57,277 bases of DNA from NCBI GenBank assembly GCA_945871005.1, contig CAMBUJ010000002.1:1-57277 (forward strand). Reading direction: 5' to 3'. The notes under the pieces are model-generated. The model was not told where the DNA came from, did not search any database, and saw only the letters and a list, made by a program, of their open reading frames with translations. How positions within the stretch are numbered: the stretch's first letter is position 1; every line of letters starts with the position of its first letter. Below, piece by piece: positions 1 to 8,105 of this stretch. A program made the translations under genes and the position numbers. Source of the DNA: Opitutus sp. GAS368. GTDB lineage: Bacteria; Verrucomicrobiota; Verrucomicrobiia; Opitutales; Opitutaceae.

Positions 1-148
1 TATCCGAGACGCGCATGTCTGCCGGGCCGACTTCGCGAAATCTAAAACCGGCTTGCTTACCCACCCACCAATCCTATCACCAACCCACCCTCAGGGTGGC
101 TGGTTTTGAAGTGACCACAACTGGCCGGTTTTGAAGTGACCGCTGACA
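1..148 (-). mobile_element. End of an IS21-like insertion sequence (rest lies outside the window)
   Basis: Two near-identical 20-bp copies, reading TGGCYGGTTTTGAAGTGACC, lie at 97-116 and 122-141. On the other strand they read GGTCACTTCAAAACC. Repeated subterminal units of this form are typical of IS21-family ends. The edge is placed at 148 because the sequence there ends in CA, the usual IS21 terminal dinucleotide, and because the TnsD-like reading frame loses its family resemblance at this point. No istA or istB gene is visible; they would lie to the left of the window. The family assignment rests on the repeat form only. Confidence 0.55.
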
Positions 149-494
149 AATTAACCTCACGACGCCACATTACCAAGGACGCAGCCGGCTCCGCATCACT
201 TAGCATAACAGTTTGGATGCGTTGGACCCTTTCAGCTAAAAAAAATGGCGCGATTACCGGAACCATAGTTGTTCGCTCAATAAAATCTGCCCCAGATAAA
301 CCGATCCTGTTTCCGATACTATCTTCCAAGGAGGTCAGGTAGTTTGGGAAATCGAAATGAACAACAGCCTTTTTCCGTCCAAGTAAGTACTGATTGAATT
401 GGGATCGCGTTGGGCCAATTAGTCGGGCGTAAATTCGTGCGAGAAACCCAAACATGGGTTCATCAAAATATGGACCTTCAACAAAAGAGATCAT
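149..494 (-). pseudogene. tnsD: TnsD/TniQ-like target-selection protein, N-terminal fragment cut by an IS
   Basis: The first ~115 residues resemble the N-terminus of TnsD/TniQ: an aromatic-Pro-Tyr, Asp-Glu, Leu-Ala-Arg pattern is seen (GPYFDEPMFGFLARIY at residues 7-22), as in proteins that choose the Tn7 insertion site. The ATG overlaps the tnsC stop in ATGA, so it was translationally coupled as the last gene of tnsABCD. At position 148 the frame runs into IS21-like end repeats and ends as a 145-codon chimera. The zinc-finger and DNA-binding parts of TnsD are missing. TnsD proteins are usually several hundred residues long, so site-specific targeting by this copy is presumably lost. Confidence 0.65.
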
Positions 495-1921
495 CGATTG
501 AGTCCAAGTTGCCCCCTTCGAGCAAGGCGGCCTTTTGCATCGGAAATGCTTTTAGCCCCGATCAAACTTGTATCCGAGTTCTCTTGGGCGGTGGCAGCAG
601 TGATGATCTCAACAGGAGGCGCAGGCTTAGCATCTGCAAAGATAACAGTCGCACCGATCCGACTACATTCCTCGTTCGCGTGTTGCATGAATTCTTCGTT
701 TGCACCTGCTAACGTACGAGCGAGACCAGCAGAGGCGGGCACTGTGCCTTTAATTTCATCGATTCTGTTACGCACGGAATACAGAAGCAGATCGGCTGTT
801 TGTTTAATCACCGATTTATCGATGACTTCGGACTTCTTTCCGAAGAGTCGTAATTGTATCAATAAATACAGCTTAACGACCAAGTCTGGTATACCTCCGG
901 TCAATTCAAGAATGAGCTCATCAAGGCCATCCACTGCAGTATAGCAATTGAGATACTGGTAACGCCAAAGCTCCTTAATAAACTGCGTCCACATAACCCC
1001 TTTAACAAATGGAGTAAATGCAGGGATGTTCCCAAGAAATCTCCTGGATGCAGCAAGGTCCGCATCAATCAGAGCACGTGCGGTATTAGTACCAATAAGC
1101 GCAACTGGAACGCCGACAGTATTCATGATTCGTACAAAATAACGGAGTACAGTAGCGTAATTATCACCGAGCGCCGAAATATTCTGTACTTCGTCCACCA
1201 CAATCATTCCTACGCAATACTCCATACATGCAAGGTAGATTCGAGACTGTATGTCATTACGATTACATCGATCTATTCCCCACTTTTCGCGTACTGGCTC
1301 GTTAACCGTAGCGCTCAATTGATTGAAAAACTCAATACCTAGAGCCTTTAATGATGCATCCTGAAACATGTTTAACTTCAAAACGGTGACTTGCTTAAAT
1401 GCAATATTGGCCCCGCTCACTTCGTAACAGTGATTAATAACCTGCGGGTAATTACTAATACCGCATTCGAACGACATGGTTTTACCCGTTCCGGCCGGCC
1501 CCATAGCAGCAGTACCAAGTTGAATGCCAGTACGAAATCTTTCAGGTGGCACGTTATTATTTTTTAACAGCATCTTATCCCTTAAAACCTGCCGACGATA
1601 GTTAAGGTCAAGTGGATTTCTATGTACATAGCCCTGACGTAACAATATATCGATCTCTGCGACGACGGAAGTGTGCTGCGGCGTGGGAACAAAAAGTCTC
1701 CTCATCGAAAATGCCGCGTGAGGCCTCAAATGGGTCGCTAGACTCCGCTCCGATTCATCATATGCCGGCCGAATGGTAAGCAGTTCCTGAATCTGCTTAC
1801 CTGTTAATATTGGCCCAAGTGAACCGATTAATGGATTATTGCGATAGGACATTATTGGGTCATCCCTATTTAGCCACTGATCCGTAAATACTTGATTGAT
1901 AGAATTTGTTTCAGTATACAT
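491..1921 (-). CDS. tnsC: TnsC-like AAA+ ATPase, transposition regulator
   Basis: This 476-residue protein is the ATP-dependent matchmaker that links target selection (TnsD) to the TnsAB transposase. The Walker A motif GPAGTGKT is at residues 141-148 and Walker B (MIVVDE) ends at Asp243-Glu244. A sensor-like LIGTNTA follows in the same AAA+ domain. The N-terminal ~130 residues are probably the part that contacts TnsB or TnsA. It lies 10 nt downstream of tnsB and overlaps the truncated tnsD by 4 nt. Base composition is lower in GC than in the genes after 7 kb, which fits transfer as part of a Tn7-like element. The ATPase motifs look intact. Confidence 0.88.
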   Translation of the reverse strand: MYTETNSINQVFTDQWLNRDDPIMSYRNNPLIGSLGPILTGKQIQELLTIRPAYDESERSLATHLRPHAAFSMRRLFVPTPQHTSVVAEIDILLRQGYVHRNPLDLNYRRQVLRDKMLLKNNNVPPERFRTGIQLGTAAMGPAGTGKTMSFECGISNYPQVINHCYEVSGANIAFKQVTVLKLNMFQDASLKALGIEFFNQLSATVNEPVREKWGIDRCNRNDIQSRIYLACMEYCVGMIVVDEVQNISALGDNYATVLRYFVRIMNTVGVPVALIGTNTARALIDADLAASRRFLGNIPAFTPFVKGVMWTQFIKELWRYQYLNCYTAVDGLDELILELTGGIPDLVVKLYLLIQLRLFGKKSEVIDKSVIKQTADLLLYSVRNRIDEIKGTVPASAGLARTLAGANEEFMQHANEECSRIGATVIFADAKPAPPVEIITAATAQENSDTSLIGAKSISDAKGRLARRGQLGLNR

Positions 1922-1931
1922 AATAATTAAC

Positions 1932-4211
1932 CTAATGTTTTAGGTTCGCAATGATCTCAGCTTCTTCCTCACTTATGATTGGATTGCCTGTTAGTGCAGG
2001 CTTTGCGGTGCGTGGCACCTTGGCCGCCTTGATGATTTTCTGCTGATCTGCGCGTTCAGCAGGTTTATCGATTTTCTCCCGGCGTCTTTGTGCCACCGTT
2101 CCGCGCGCTTGCTCGGTTTTCGCGGCAGCCTCCTGTACAATTTTATTTTGCTGGCCCTCCAATGCAGCTAAAGCAGGAATAGCCACCGATTCCGCCACGG
2201 CACGTCCCACCGACTGCTCAAATTTGTGGCCATCCAAATCCGCAAAGCTCCAGTGAATATATACACGAGATTCCGCGGAGAGATGCATAGGAATTAATCT
2301 CCCGTCGAAATGGAGCCAAAGTTCATTAAGATCGATTGGGCTATAGGTTATTTTTTCTGGCCATGTATTACGCTCCGTGCGCTGAACACACCAAGATTCA
2401 AATTCAGGTAGCACTGGCCCGTTTGGTTCATAAACAAGCCCATTGAATTCCAAGCCACGCCTAGTGATATGACCTTTTCCTGTTGGCAGGATTATCCGCT
2501 TTAGTTTTTCCATGGGCCACTGACACCTAAGTCCCCCGAGGTTTGGAATACCCCACCTCCATAAATTTAACGGAGTGGGAACCACTCCATCTGCTATCAT
2601 TTCCTGTGTTAATTTATAGTTTTTTATTACCCTCCGGTTCGCCTGTCGAATCCAAGAAATCACAATTTGATTGACCTCATAATAATCCAAAACCGCCATG
2701 GCATCAGGACTTATTTCAGCTCGCTTGCGAGGCCCGCAAGTATGACCAGGAAGATGGCGCGCCTTTTTTGCGGCGGCACCTAAGAGGGCCTCAACTAAAC
2801 CCTTAAGATCCGCCCGATAGGCAGGCACAATAGTTAATTTCATTAAATCCTCTTGAACCAAAGCGTGCGCCCGCAGAGAGGAAAGTTCGCTATCTGCTAG
2901 TAAACGGCCGCATAGGCATGCAACCGGCCACTCTTCCTCCGATATTTCTACGCCGAACCGCCGACAAAGTGCCACTTTATTTTCGGCAGCACTAAGTAAC
3001 GCTATACTTGCAGGATCAAATCCCGGATTGCCAACATGCACAAAATACCCGACAATCATATGAGTAAAAACATCGACAACTAAGTAGAGTATAATTCGGC
3101 CAATTGGTCGACGCGTAACCCGATGTACTATAACAACATCAAATGGAGTTGGGTCCACTTGGAAATGGCTTCCTGGTCCGGTGGCCTTGGTTTCCGTTCG
3201 CTCATTCAGTTTTCTGTTTTTAAGGTTAAACTGCCGCTCTCCGTGTCGTTTTTTTATAAGCGCCAGGATACGTGTATCATGCCTAGCATGATACATGAAC
3301 TGCACCAAGGAAGGATATGTGTCAGGCTTGTACTTTTCGAGTTGCTCATCGAGCGAAACACTTGATGAAAAATCCACCTCAATATAATAATCACACAATG
3401 TAAGGAGCCATGCACGTTTCCATACCCCGCCTTGCGGAGTATGAAAGTATTTAACTGCGCCCGCCACGACTTTATTAACGTCCGCAAAATTCATGCGAAA
3501 AGTGGGATAACCGTCCAGCCTAAGTCTCCCCGCTTTTGCCATCCGCGTTTTATTTGATCCATCGACGCGATTACCACTCACAGTTCGGGTGAACCATCGA
3601 CCAGCAAGCGCATTTTTCTGCATTCCACCCTGAAAATATCGCCGCATAAGACGATATATTTCATTCGGCCGCAGCTTCTTAGATTCGCATATACGCTTAA
3701 TTACAGTCCACCGCTTACTCGCATCAAATATGTCTTCACCAAGATCAATTAAAGGCTTAATTATTTCGTAGTTTTTATCCCTGCAACTTAACTGTTTTTG
3801 CGACAGGTCGGATTCAGCAAACCCCAATAATTTTATTGGCTCTGTCAAGCTTACGACCCACATACGATTCATAACGCATTCACTCGCATCGGAAATTGGA
3901 ATCCGGATATCTAAACCACAAGGATCTTCAATCCAAATAACCCTGACAAACTCAGAGGCCACTTGCAGTATCCTTAAATATATCCGTTCTGGTACTGGGC
4001 AAGACACTCCATTAACAGTACGCCGTATCTTCCGTATATTAGTGCAGATTTTACGAATCGATTCCGGGTTCGTGTCCCGGAAGACCATTCCACGTACAAA
4101 TTCGCCCCCTCCAGTGGAGGTAAAAATAGGTGCTTCAAATCCCGCCAATGCTGTCGCGGATATAAGTCTTTTCTTTGAACGATTCGCATAATTATCCTTT
4201 AAGTTATCCAT
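1932..4211 (-). CDS. tnsB: TnsB-like DDE transposase
   Basis: This 759-residue protein carries an rve-type RNase H catalytic core. The likely DDE triad is Asp353 (QVDPTPFD), Asp440 (LLADSE) and Glu474 (GLVEALLG, after a YRADLKG block that matches TnsB proteins). The N-terminal third would hold the helix-turn-helix domains that bind the transposon ends. The C-terminal ~70 residues are Lys/Ala/Gln-rich, resembling the TnsB tail that contacts TnsC. TnsB joins the 3' ends of the element to the target. It sits between tnsA and tnsC with gaps of 26 and 10 nt. All catalytic residues are present, so strand transfer may still be possible. Confidence 0.9.
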   Translation of the reverse strand: MDNLKDNYANRSKKRLISATALAGFEAPIFTSTGGGEFVRGMVFRDTNPESIRKICTNIRKIRRTVNGVSCPVPERIYLRILQVASEFVRVIWIEDPCGLDIRIPISDASECVMNRMWVVSLTEPIKLLGFAESDLSQKQLSCRDKNYEIIKPLIDLGEDIFDASKRWTVIKRICESKKLRPNEIYRLMRRYFQGGMQKNALAGRWFTRTVSGNRVDGSNKTRMAKAGRLRLDGYPTFRMNFADVNKVVAGAVKYFHTPQGGVWKRAWLLTLCDYYIEVDFSSSVSLDEQLEKYKPDTYPSLVQFMYHARHDTRILALIKKRHGERQFNLKNRKLNERTETKATGPGSHFQVDPTPFDVVIVHRVTRRPIGRIILYLVVDVFTHMIVGYFVHVGNPGFDPASIALLSAAENKVALCRRFGVEISEEEWPVACLCGRLLADSELSSLRAHALVQEDLMKLTIVPAYRADLKGLVEALLGAAAKKARHLPGHTCGPRKRAEISPDAMAVLDYYEVNQIVISWIRQANRRVIKNYKLTQEMIADGVVPTPLNLWRWGIPNLGGLRCQWPMEKLKRIILPTGKGHITRRGLEFNGLVYEPNGPVLPEFESWCVQRTERNTWPEKITYSPIDLNELWLHFDGRLIPMHLSAESRVYIHWSFADLDGHKFEQSVGRAVAESVAIPALAALEGQQNKIVQEAAAKTEQARGTVAQRRREKIDKPAERADQQKIIKAAKVPRTAKPALTGNPIISEEEAEIIANLKH

Positions 4212-4237
4212 GATTTTATTTATGTGGTTAAACTACG

Positions 4238-5035
4238 TCACAAATATTTCATACTTGGGCACGGATGGATCGGCTTCGTAAGGTCAACTGGGATTATTCC
4301 GCGAACCATTAAATGGTACGCAACACCAAGAGAAGTCCCCGGCTCGAAACGCATTTGACTGTCACACCTAGTGCATAACGTAGTTAAGACCACGCCCTTT
4401 TCCATGTGCGGGGCAATCCACGCCAAAATTAGCTGCACGACCTCCTTACTAGCAGCAATCATATGCTCAGAATACCAATCACTGAGTATTTGCATATTTT
4501 TAACAACGACCATTGGCAATTCCGTGTCCAACATTAGCGTCCATGCAATTTTTCTGCGCTCCCAGTAGACTCGATCAATTTCGAGTTTTTCAAAAACGCG
4601 TTCTGTCAAATCCGCTTCCCGCTTAAATGATATAGCGGTCCTGCGTAAACCACTACCGTCGTCCTCAACAATGACGAAATCGGTGGACATAATAACATCC
4701 GCACCACGAATCGCAGGATGTTTTACACCCAAGTCCCTTGCAATGGCCCTAGTTTCGTCGGGCAACTGAGCGACTTGTTCGTAGATTGCTTTCACGGGGC
4801 GAATGCCGGAATGCAAATACAGCACCGTGTTAAGCTCCCCTTCTGAAAGGAGTTCAATCGGACGCTCAGCAATCCAGCTATACCATGAAGTGCGAAACCC
4901 CTCGGAAGAAAAATCCACAATCCCAATCAAAGGTTTATAGTCCTTACAGGGAGCATAAATGAGGCACTTACCCTTCTCGACGACTTGCCGATCATAATCC
5001 TCGGCCAAATAAAACGGACGGTATCGTCCTCTCAT
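4238..5035 (-). CDS. tnsA: TnsA-like endonuclease
   Basis: This 265-residue protein matches TnsA, the restriction-enzyme-like nuclease that cuts the 5' ends of Tn7-type elements to allow cut-and-paste. Candidate catalytic residues are Glu67 (SEGELNT), Asp119 (STDFVIV) and Lys138 (AISFKRE), in the order and spacing of the Tn7 TnsA triad. A helical C-terminal half follows (TDxELP-like segment, then a domain with two CxxC-like cysteines near CTRCD). The start is supported by an AAGGAGG ribosome-binding site about 5 nt upstream. It is the first gene of the tns operon. The presence of TnsA means heteromeric cut-and-paste rather than replicative transposition. Confidence 0.85.
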   Translation of the reverse strand: MRGRYRPFYLAEDYDRQVVEKGKCLIYAPCKDYKPLIGIVDFSSEGFRTSWYSWIAERPIELLSEGELNTVLYLHSGIRPVKAIYEQVAQLPDETRAIARDLGVKHPAIRGADVIMSTDFVIVEDDGSGLRRTAISFKREADLTERVFEKLEIDRVYWERRKIAWTLMLDTELPMVVVKNMQILSDWYSEHMIAASKEVVQLILAWIAPHMEKGVVLTTLCTRCDSQMRFEPGTSLGVAYHLMVRGIIPVDLTKPIHPCPSMKYL

Positions 5036-5458
5036 AGCCCCTCCTTATTAAGCCATGTCGAGACATAAGCTTCCATAGCATTATCTAATCTCAATGGAGC
5101 GCCAGAGTGTACGCAGTTAACAAAGCTACGAAGAAATGACAATCGCCTTATGGCGTAAGTAAATAAATTCATGAGAGAACATGGAGTGAATTTCCACAAT
5201 GGTTAATTCCGCAAAACCCCGGCCTTCGCGGAATAAAAAAAGCTTAAGCCGCTATTATATAGCAGGATACAGCTTACGCTTAAAACGAATTAACGCAGTA
5301 CTTGACTGCGCATCGCGCACGTCCATTCTCCCTAATGTTGCAACAAAAAGCTGCAACACTAAGTCGAAAGACGAAGTAGGTCCGAATAGGCCCTTATTTG
5401 TTAAGCCAGCGTCTTCTTTAGCGAGAGCGGCGCTGGCTTAACTTTTTAATGAGATTGA
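5036..5458. other. Non-coding upstream region of tnsA; possible transposon end
   Basis: No convincing gene is seen in this 423-nt stretch. In Tn7-type elements the right end with its TnsB-binding repeats lies just upstream of tnsA. Short related motifs such as TTAAGCC and TTACGCTTAA recur, but I could not define regular ~20-bp TnsB sites or a terminal TGT by eye. A short plus-strand frame at 5199-5441 has no recognisable features and is probably chance. Confidence 0.4.
5401..5446 (+). terminator. Long inverted repeat, possible terminator
   Basis: TTAAGCCAGCG (5401-5411) is perfectly complementary to CGCTGGCTTAA (5431-5441), with a 19-nt loop, followed on the plus strand by CTTTTT. It could end plus-strand transcription, or be part of the transposon end. 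It lies just downstream of the minus-strand gene that stops at 5459. Confidence 0.4.
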
Positions 5459-5962
5459 TTAGACTGGTGTGGATATTGTCATATATTCGTGTGAACTTCC
5501 CGCCGGTCCCTTGTTGCTATGTTTAGCAAGACCAGCGAGTCTGGCGGAGTAAATTTCCTGTGATAATCTTGCGCCACTAATTTTTACCGATAGAGCAGGA
5601 AAGTGAGTATCTAAATACGCCCGGATATCTATCGCCTTCCAGTGCGTTGTTTGTGCAATAATTGCAGCCCTTACCGCACAACGCGCTCCATTTCTAGTTG
5701 TTGCATATTTATTCCCAGGCATATCTACCGCGTCACCATTTAATGATTCCGGCACTTTGCGGGGATTTTCTTTTATGGCAGGCACTCCGCCTTCCACCCT
5801 CGGAACTGAATGTAGCTCAAATGTATCTTCCGCATGCTTCTCAACACCCAAAATTAGCAATCTCAAAACCTCTAAATCTTTGGCCATAATCTCCACTTTA
5901 ACCCTTAATCCCGCAAGGACAACATCTTTGCTGCTCAAGGGCTTTATAGTGGAGGGCATCAT
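5459..5962 (-). CDS. Unknown protein next to the Tn7-like operon
   Basis: I do not recognise this gene. From the ATG at 5962 it encodes about 167 residues; a downstream ATG at 5887 with GGAG in front is another possible start, and a TTG at 6019 is less likely. The C-terminal ~60 residues look like a small helical, DNA-binding-like domain (HWKAIDIRAYLDTHFPAL followed by an RLSQEIYSARLAGL helix), but I cannot name a family. Composition is low-GC like the tns genes, so it may be cargo or an accessory gene of the same element. The amino-acid mix looks normal for a protein, unlike the frames to its right. Confidence 0.45.
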   Translation of the reverse strand: MMPSTIKPLSSKDVVLAGLRVKVEIMAKDLEVLRLLILGVEKHAEDTFELHSVPRVEGGVPAIKENPRKVPESLNGDAVDMPGNKYATTRNGARCAVRAAIIAQTTHWKAIDIRAYLDTHFPALSVKISGARLSQEIYSARLAGLAKHSNKGPAGSSHEYMTISTPV

Positions 5963-7051
5963 AAATTCTATAACAATAGGAATACACCCACCCCCATTAT
6001 GACAAGCACTTTTTACCAAAGCCTATCAATTACCCCCTCACCCCTCACAATCCAACTCATCTCGCCTCCTTTAAAATAAAATTTATATCTGACTTCAAAA
6101 CACACTTTATGCACGCTTCATATTTATCTCCACCTTAATTTAATTTCAAAAACTCCAGATTTAATCGCACACAAAAACTTATCCTGAACTCACTTTATTC
6201 AAACTTCTTTCAACCTATATTCTAAGTTCTAAACACATTAATCGCGCCCCCTAACCTCCCCGCATCTGCTTTCTTCATTCATTTTTACAGAATTTAACTC
6301 ACTTAAAATTTCACCCAAAGACGCATTTAATGCACCGCCTCTTCGCCACAAATTTAGAATTCAAACACACATTCAATCGGATTTTATTTTTTCACCTATC
6401 CGCATTTTCATCTTTTTTCGACTTAAAACGTATTTCAAAAATTCACCCCGCTTATTATAATTTCAAAAAAGCTTCAGATTTAATCGCACGCAAAAACTTA
6501 TTCCGAACTTACTTTAGCCAAACTTCTATTAACTTATATTTTAAAACCTCAAACACATTAATTCCGCCCCCCAATTCCCCCCTCATCCGTTTTCTTCATT
6601 CATTTTCACAGAATCTAACTCATTTTAAATTTCACCCCAAAACGCATTTAATTCAGCTACTCTTCATCAAAAATCTAGAATTTGAACGCACATTCAATCG
6701 GATTTTATTTCACTCCCTGTCCGTATTATTTTTGACTTTAAACGCATTTTTTAAATTTACCCTGCTCATTTTATCACAATTTACCTGCGACATAATTTTC
6801 AACTTAAACACATCTCCACATGGCCTTCCGTCACCCCGCCCCCATCCACTACACATTTCTCAACAACAACTTAAAATAATAACCTTAACTTCATACTCTC
6901 TTCCCGCAGATCCCTTCAATGCTTAAAATCACCCCAAAAGCACGTAGATGACCTCTTGCCACACCCGCATTCAGAAGCTTACTCATGCAACGAAATACTG
7001 ATTGACCACGCTGCATTTCGAGTTCTGAGTCTCGCCCGCACCCAGTAAAAA
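5963..7051. repeat. G-depleted, strand-asymmetric non-coding region with a ~320-bp direct repeat
   Basis: From about 6060 to 6900 the plus strand is nearly free of G: I count 52 G in 840 nt (about 6%), while C, A and T are common. Two diverged copies of a ~320-bp unit lie at about 6110-6430 and 6430-6750. For example TTAATCGCAC is at 6161 and again at 6480, and ATTCAATCGG at 6371 and again at 6692. The long plus-strand frame at 6330-6926 exists because TAG and TGA cannot form without G; its product is a Phe/Leu/Ser/Thr-rich translation of the repeat and is not supported as a gene. Confidence 0.7.
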
Positions 7052-7079
7052 GCCCGGGACGCCTTACGGCATTCCGGGC
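7052..7079. terminator. GC-rich hairpin
   Basis: GCCCGG (7052-7057) pairs with CCGGGC (7074-7079), with an inner GCC/GGC pairing and a TTAC loop. There is no clear T-tract on the plus strand. AAAAA precedes it, so it would read as a stem followed by U5 on the minus strand, towards the G-depleted region. Confidence 0.4.
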
Positions 7080-7204
7080 CTACCTGAGAGCCACTGTTAC
7101 GCGACTGCCAAGCTGTGAGAGGCCCAATACATCGCGGACCGGTTGGCTGGATTCAAGGGGAAAGTGCCCGCCCCTGTTTATATCGTCAGGATCATCCAAC
7201 ACCC

Positions 7205-7444
7205 ATGAGTAAGCCTCAAGACAGAGTCGTCAGCAAACGCCCAGACGGACAGTGGGCAAATCAACGCAATGATGCCGCTCGCGCTTCGAGCGTTCACGAA
7301 ACCCAACGCGCCGCCATCGACGCCGCTCGTGGCAACCTCCGCAACCAAGGGGGCGGCGAAGTCACGATCCAAGGGCGTGACGGAAAGTTCCGCGACAAGG
7401 ACACCATCGCGCCCGGCAACGATTCGTTCCCTCCGCGTGGCTAA
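7205..7444 (+). CDS. DUF2188-like small protein
   Basis: A 79-residue basic, polar protein with the DUF2188 pattern: an N-terminal VxxRPDGxWA segment, then a helix with regular Ala/Arg spacing, then a Gly-rich IQGRDGKFRDKDT tail (residues ~55-70). The molecular function of DUF2188 is unknown; the proteins are small, soluble and often lie next to defence or mobile genes. It is the first gene upstream of the hsd operon, 27 nt before the short hsdS. No membrane segment is present. Confidence 0.65.
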   Translation: MSKPQDRVVSKRPDGQWANQRNDAARASSVHETQRAAIDAARGNLRNQGGGEVTIQGRDGKFRDKDTIAPGNDSFPPRG

Positions 7445-7471
7445 CTCGTCGCATCCCCGCCCGCCCTCCCC

Positions 7472-8059
7472 ATGAAACCCGCGCAGGCCCAACTTCATGA
7501 GGTCGCCACGGTATCGCTCGGCATCACTTTGCGTGGTGCCGACGCATCCCGGCACGACCCCGAGGGCACTCACCAGCTCATCCGCATCGGCGATCTCACC
7601 GAGGATGGCACGCTCGTACCCGGCGAGCCCAACCTCATCAAACTCGATGCCGACACCGCCCACCGCTCCGCCCTCCGTCACGGCGAAGTGCTCTTGGCGG
7701 CTCGCGGCAATCGTATGACCGCTGCCGTCTTTGAGGGCGCTTACCCCGCTGTCGCCGGAGGTCAGTTTCTGGTCATTCGCCCGCAGGAGGACGTGCTTTT
7801 GCCCGGCTACTTGCGCTGGTTTCTTAATCTCCCCTCCACGCAGGACAGCCTCGCCGGACGCGCACGCGGTTCCTACGTTCGCTCGCTTCCGGTGAGCGCC
7901 CTAGCCGAACTCGAAATCCTGCTCCCTCCTCTCCCTCGCCAGGCCATCATCACCGAACTTCACGCCCTTCGCCTCCGCGAAAAAACCCTCATGTCCACAC
8001 TCGCCGCCCGCCGCGCCACCCTCATCGACCAGAGTCTCCGCCACTCGCTCCTCGCCTAA
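7472..8059 (+). CDS. hsdS: Half-length type I specificity subunit (HsdS-like)
   Basis: This 195-residue protein has one target-recognition domain followed by one long helix: the usual GxxLRGADAS-type opening, a QFLVIRP strand near residue 110, a LPPLPRQAIITELHAL segment at ~150-165 and a coiled-coil-like end. Normal HsdS carries two such halves (about 400 residues). It could dimerise into a symmetric specificity subunit, alter the specificity of the complex or be a relic. The conserved LPPLPxQ hinge and intact frame argue for function. It lies 46 nt before hsdM, while a full-length hsdS occurs 3.4 kb downstream. Confidence 0.75.
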   Translation: MKPAQAQLHEVATVSLGITLRGADASRHDPEGTHQLIRIGDLTEDGTLVPGEPNLIKLDADTAHRSALRHGEVLLAARGNRMTAAVFEGAYPAVAGGQFLVIRPQEDVLLPGYLRWFLNLPSTQDSLAGRARGSYVRSLPVSALAELEILLPPLPRQAIITELHALRLREKTLMSTLAARRATLIDQSLRHSLLA

Positions 8060-8105
8060 CTTTCCAGCCAGCCGCTGCACTCCCTTTAACAACGACCTGC
8101 TCCCC

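Noticed and set aside
5401-5441. Inverted repeat that looked like an integron attC site (GTTAAGC...GCTTAAC)
   Set aside because: In attC the outer ends are RYYYAAC and GTTRRRY in that order; here the order is reversed, and no integrase or cassette array is present.
6330-6926. Open frame of 198 codons in the G-depleted region
   Set aside because: It is open because stop codons TAG and TGA need G. The translation is an internally repeated Phe/Ser/Leu-rich string with no family resemblance.
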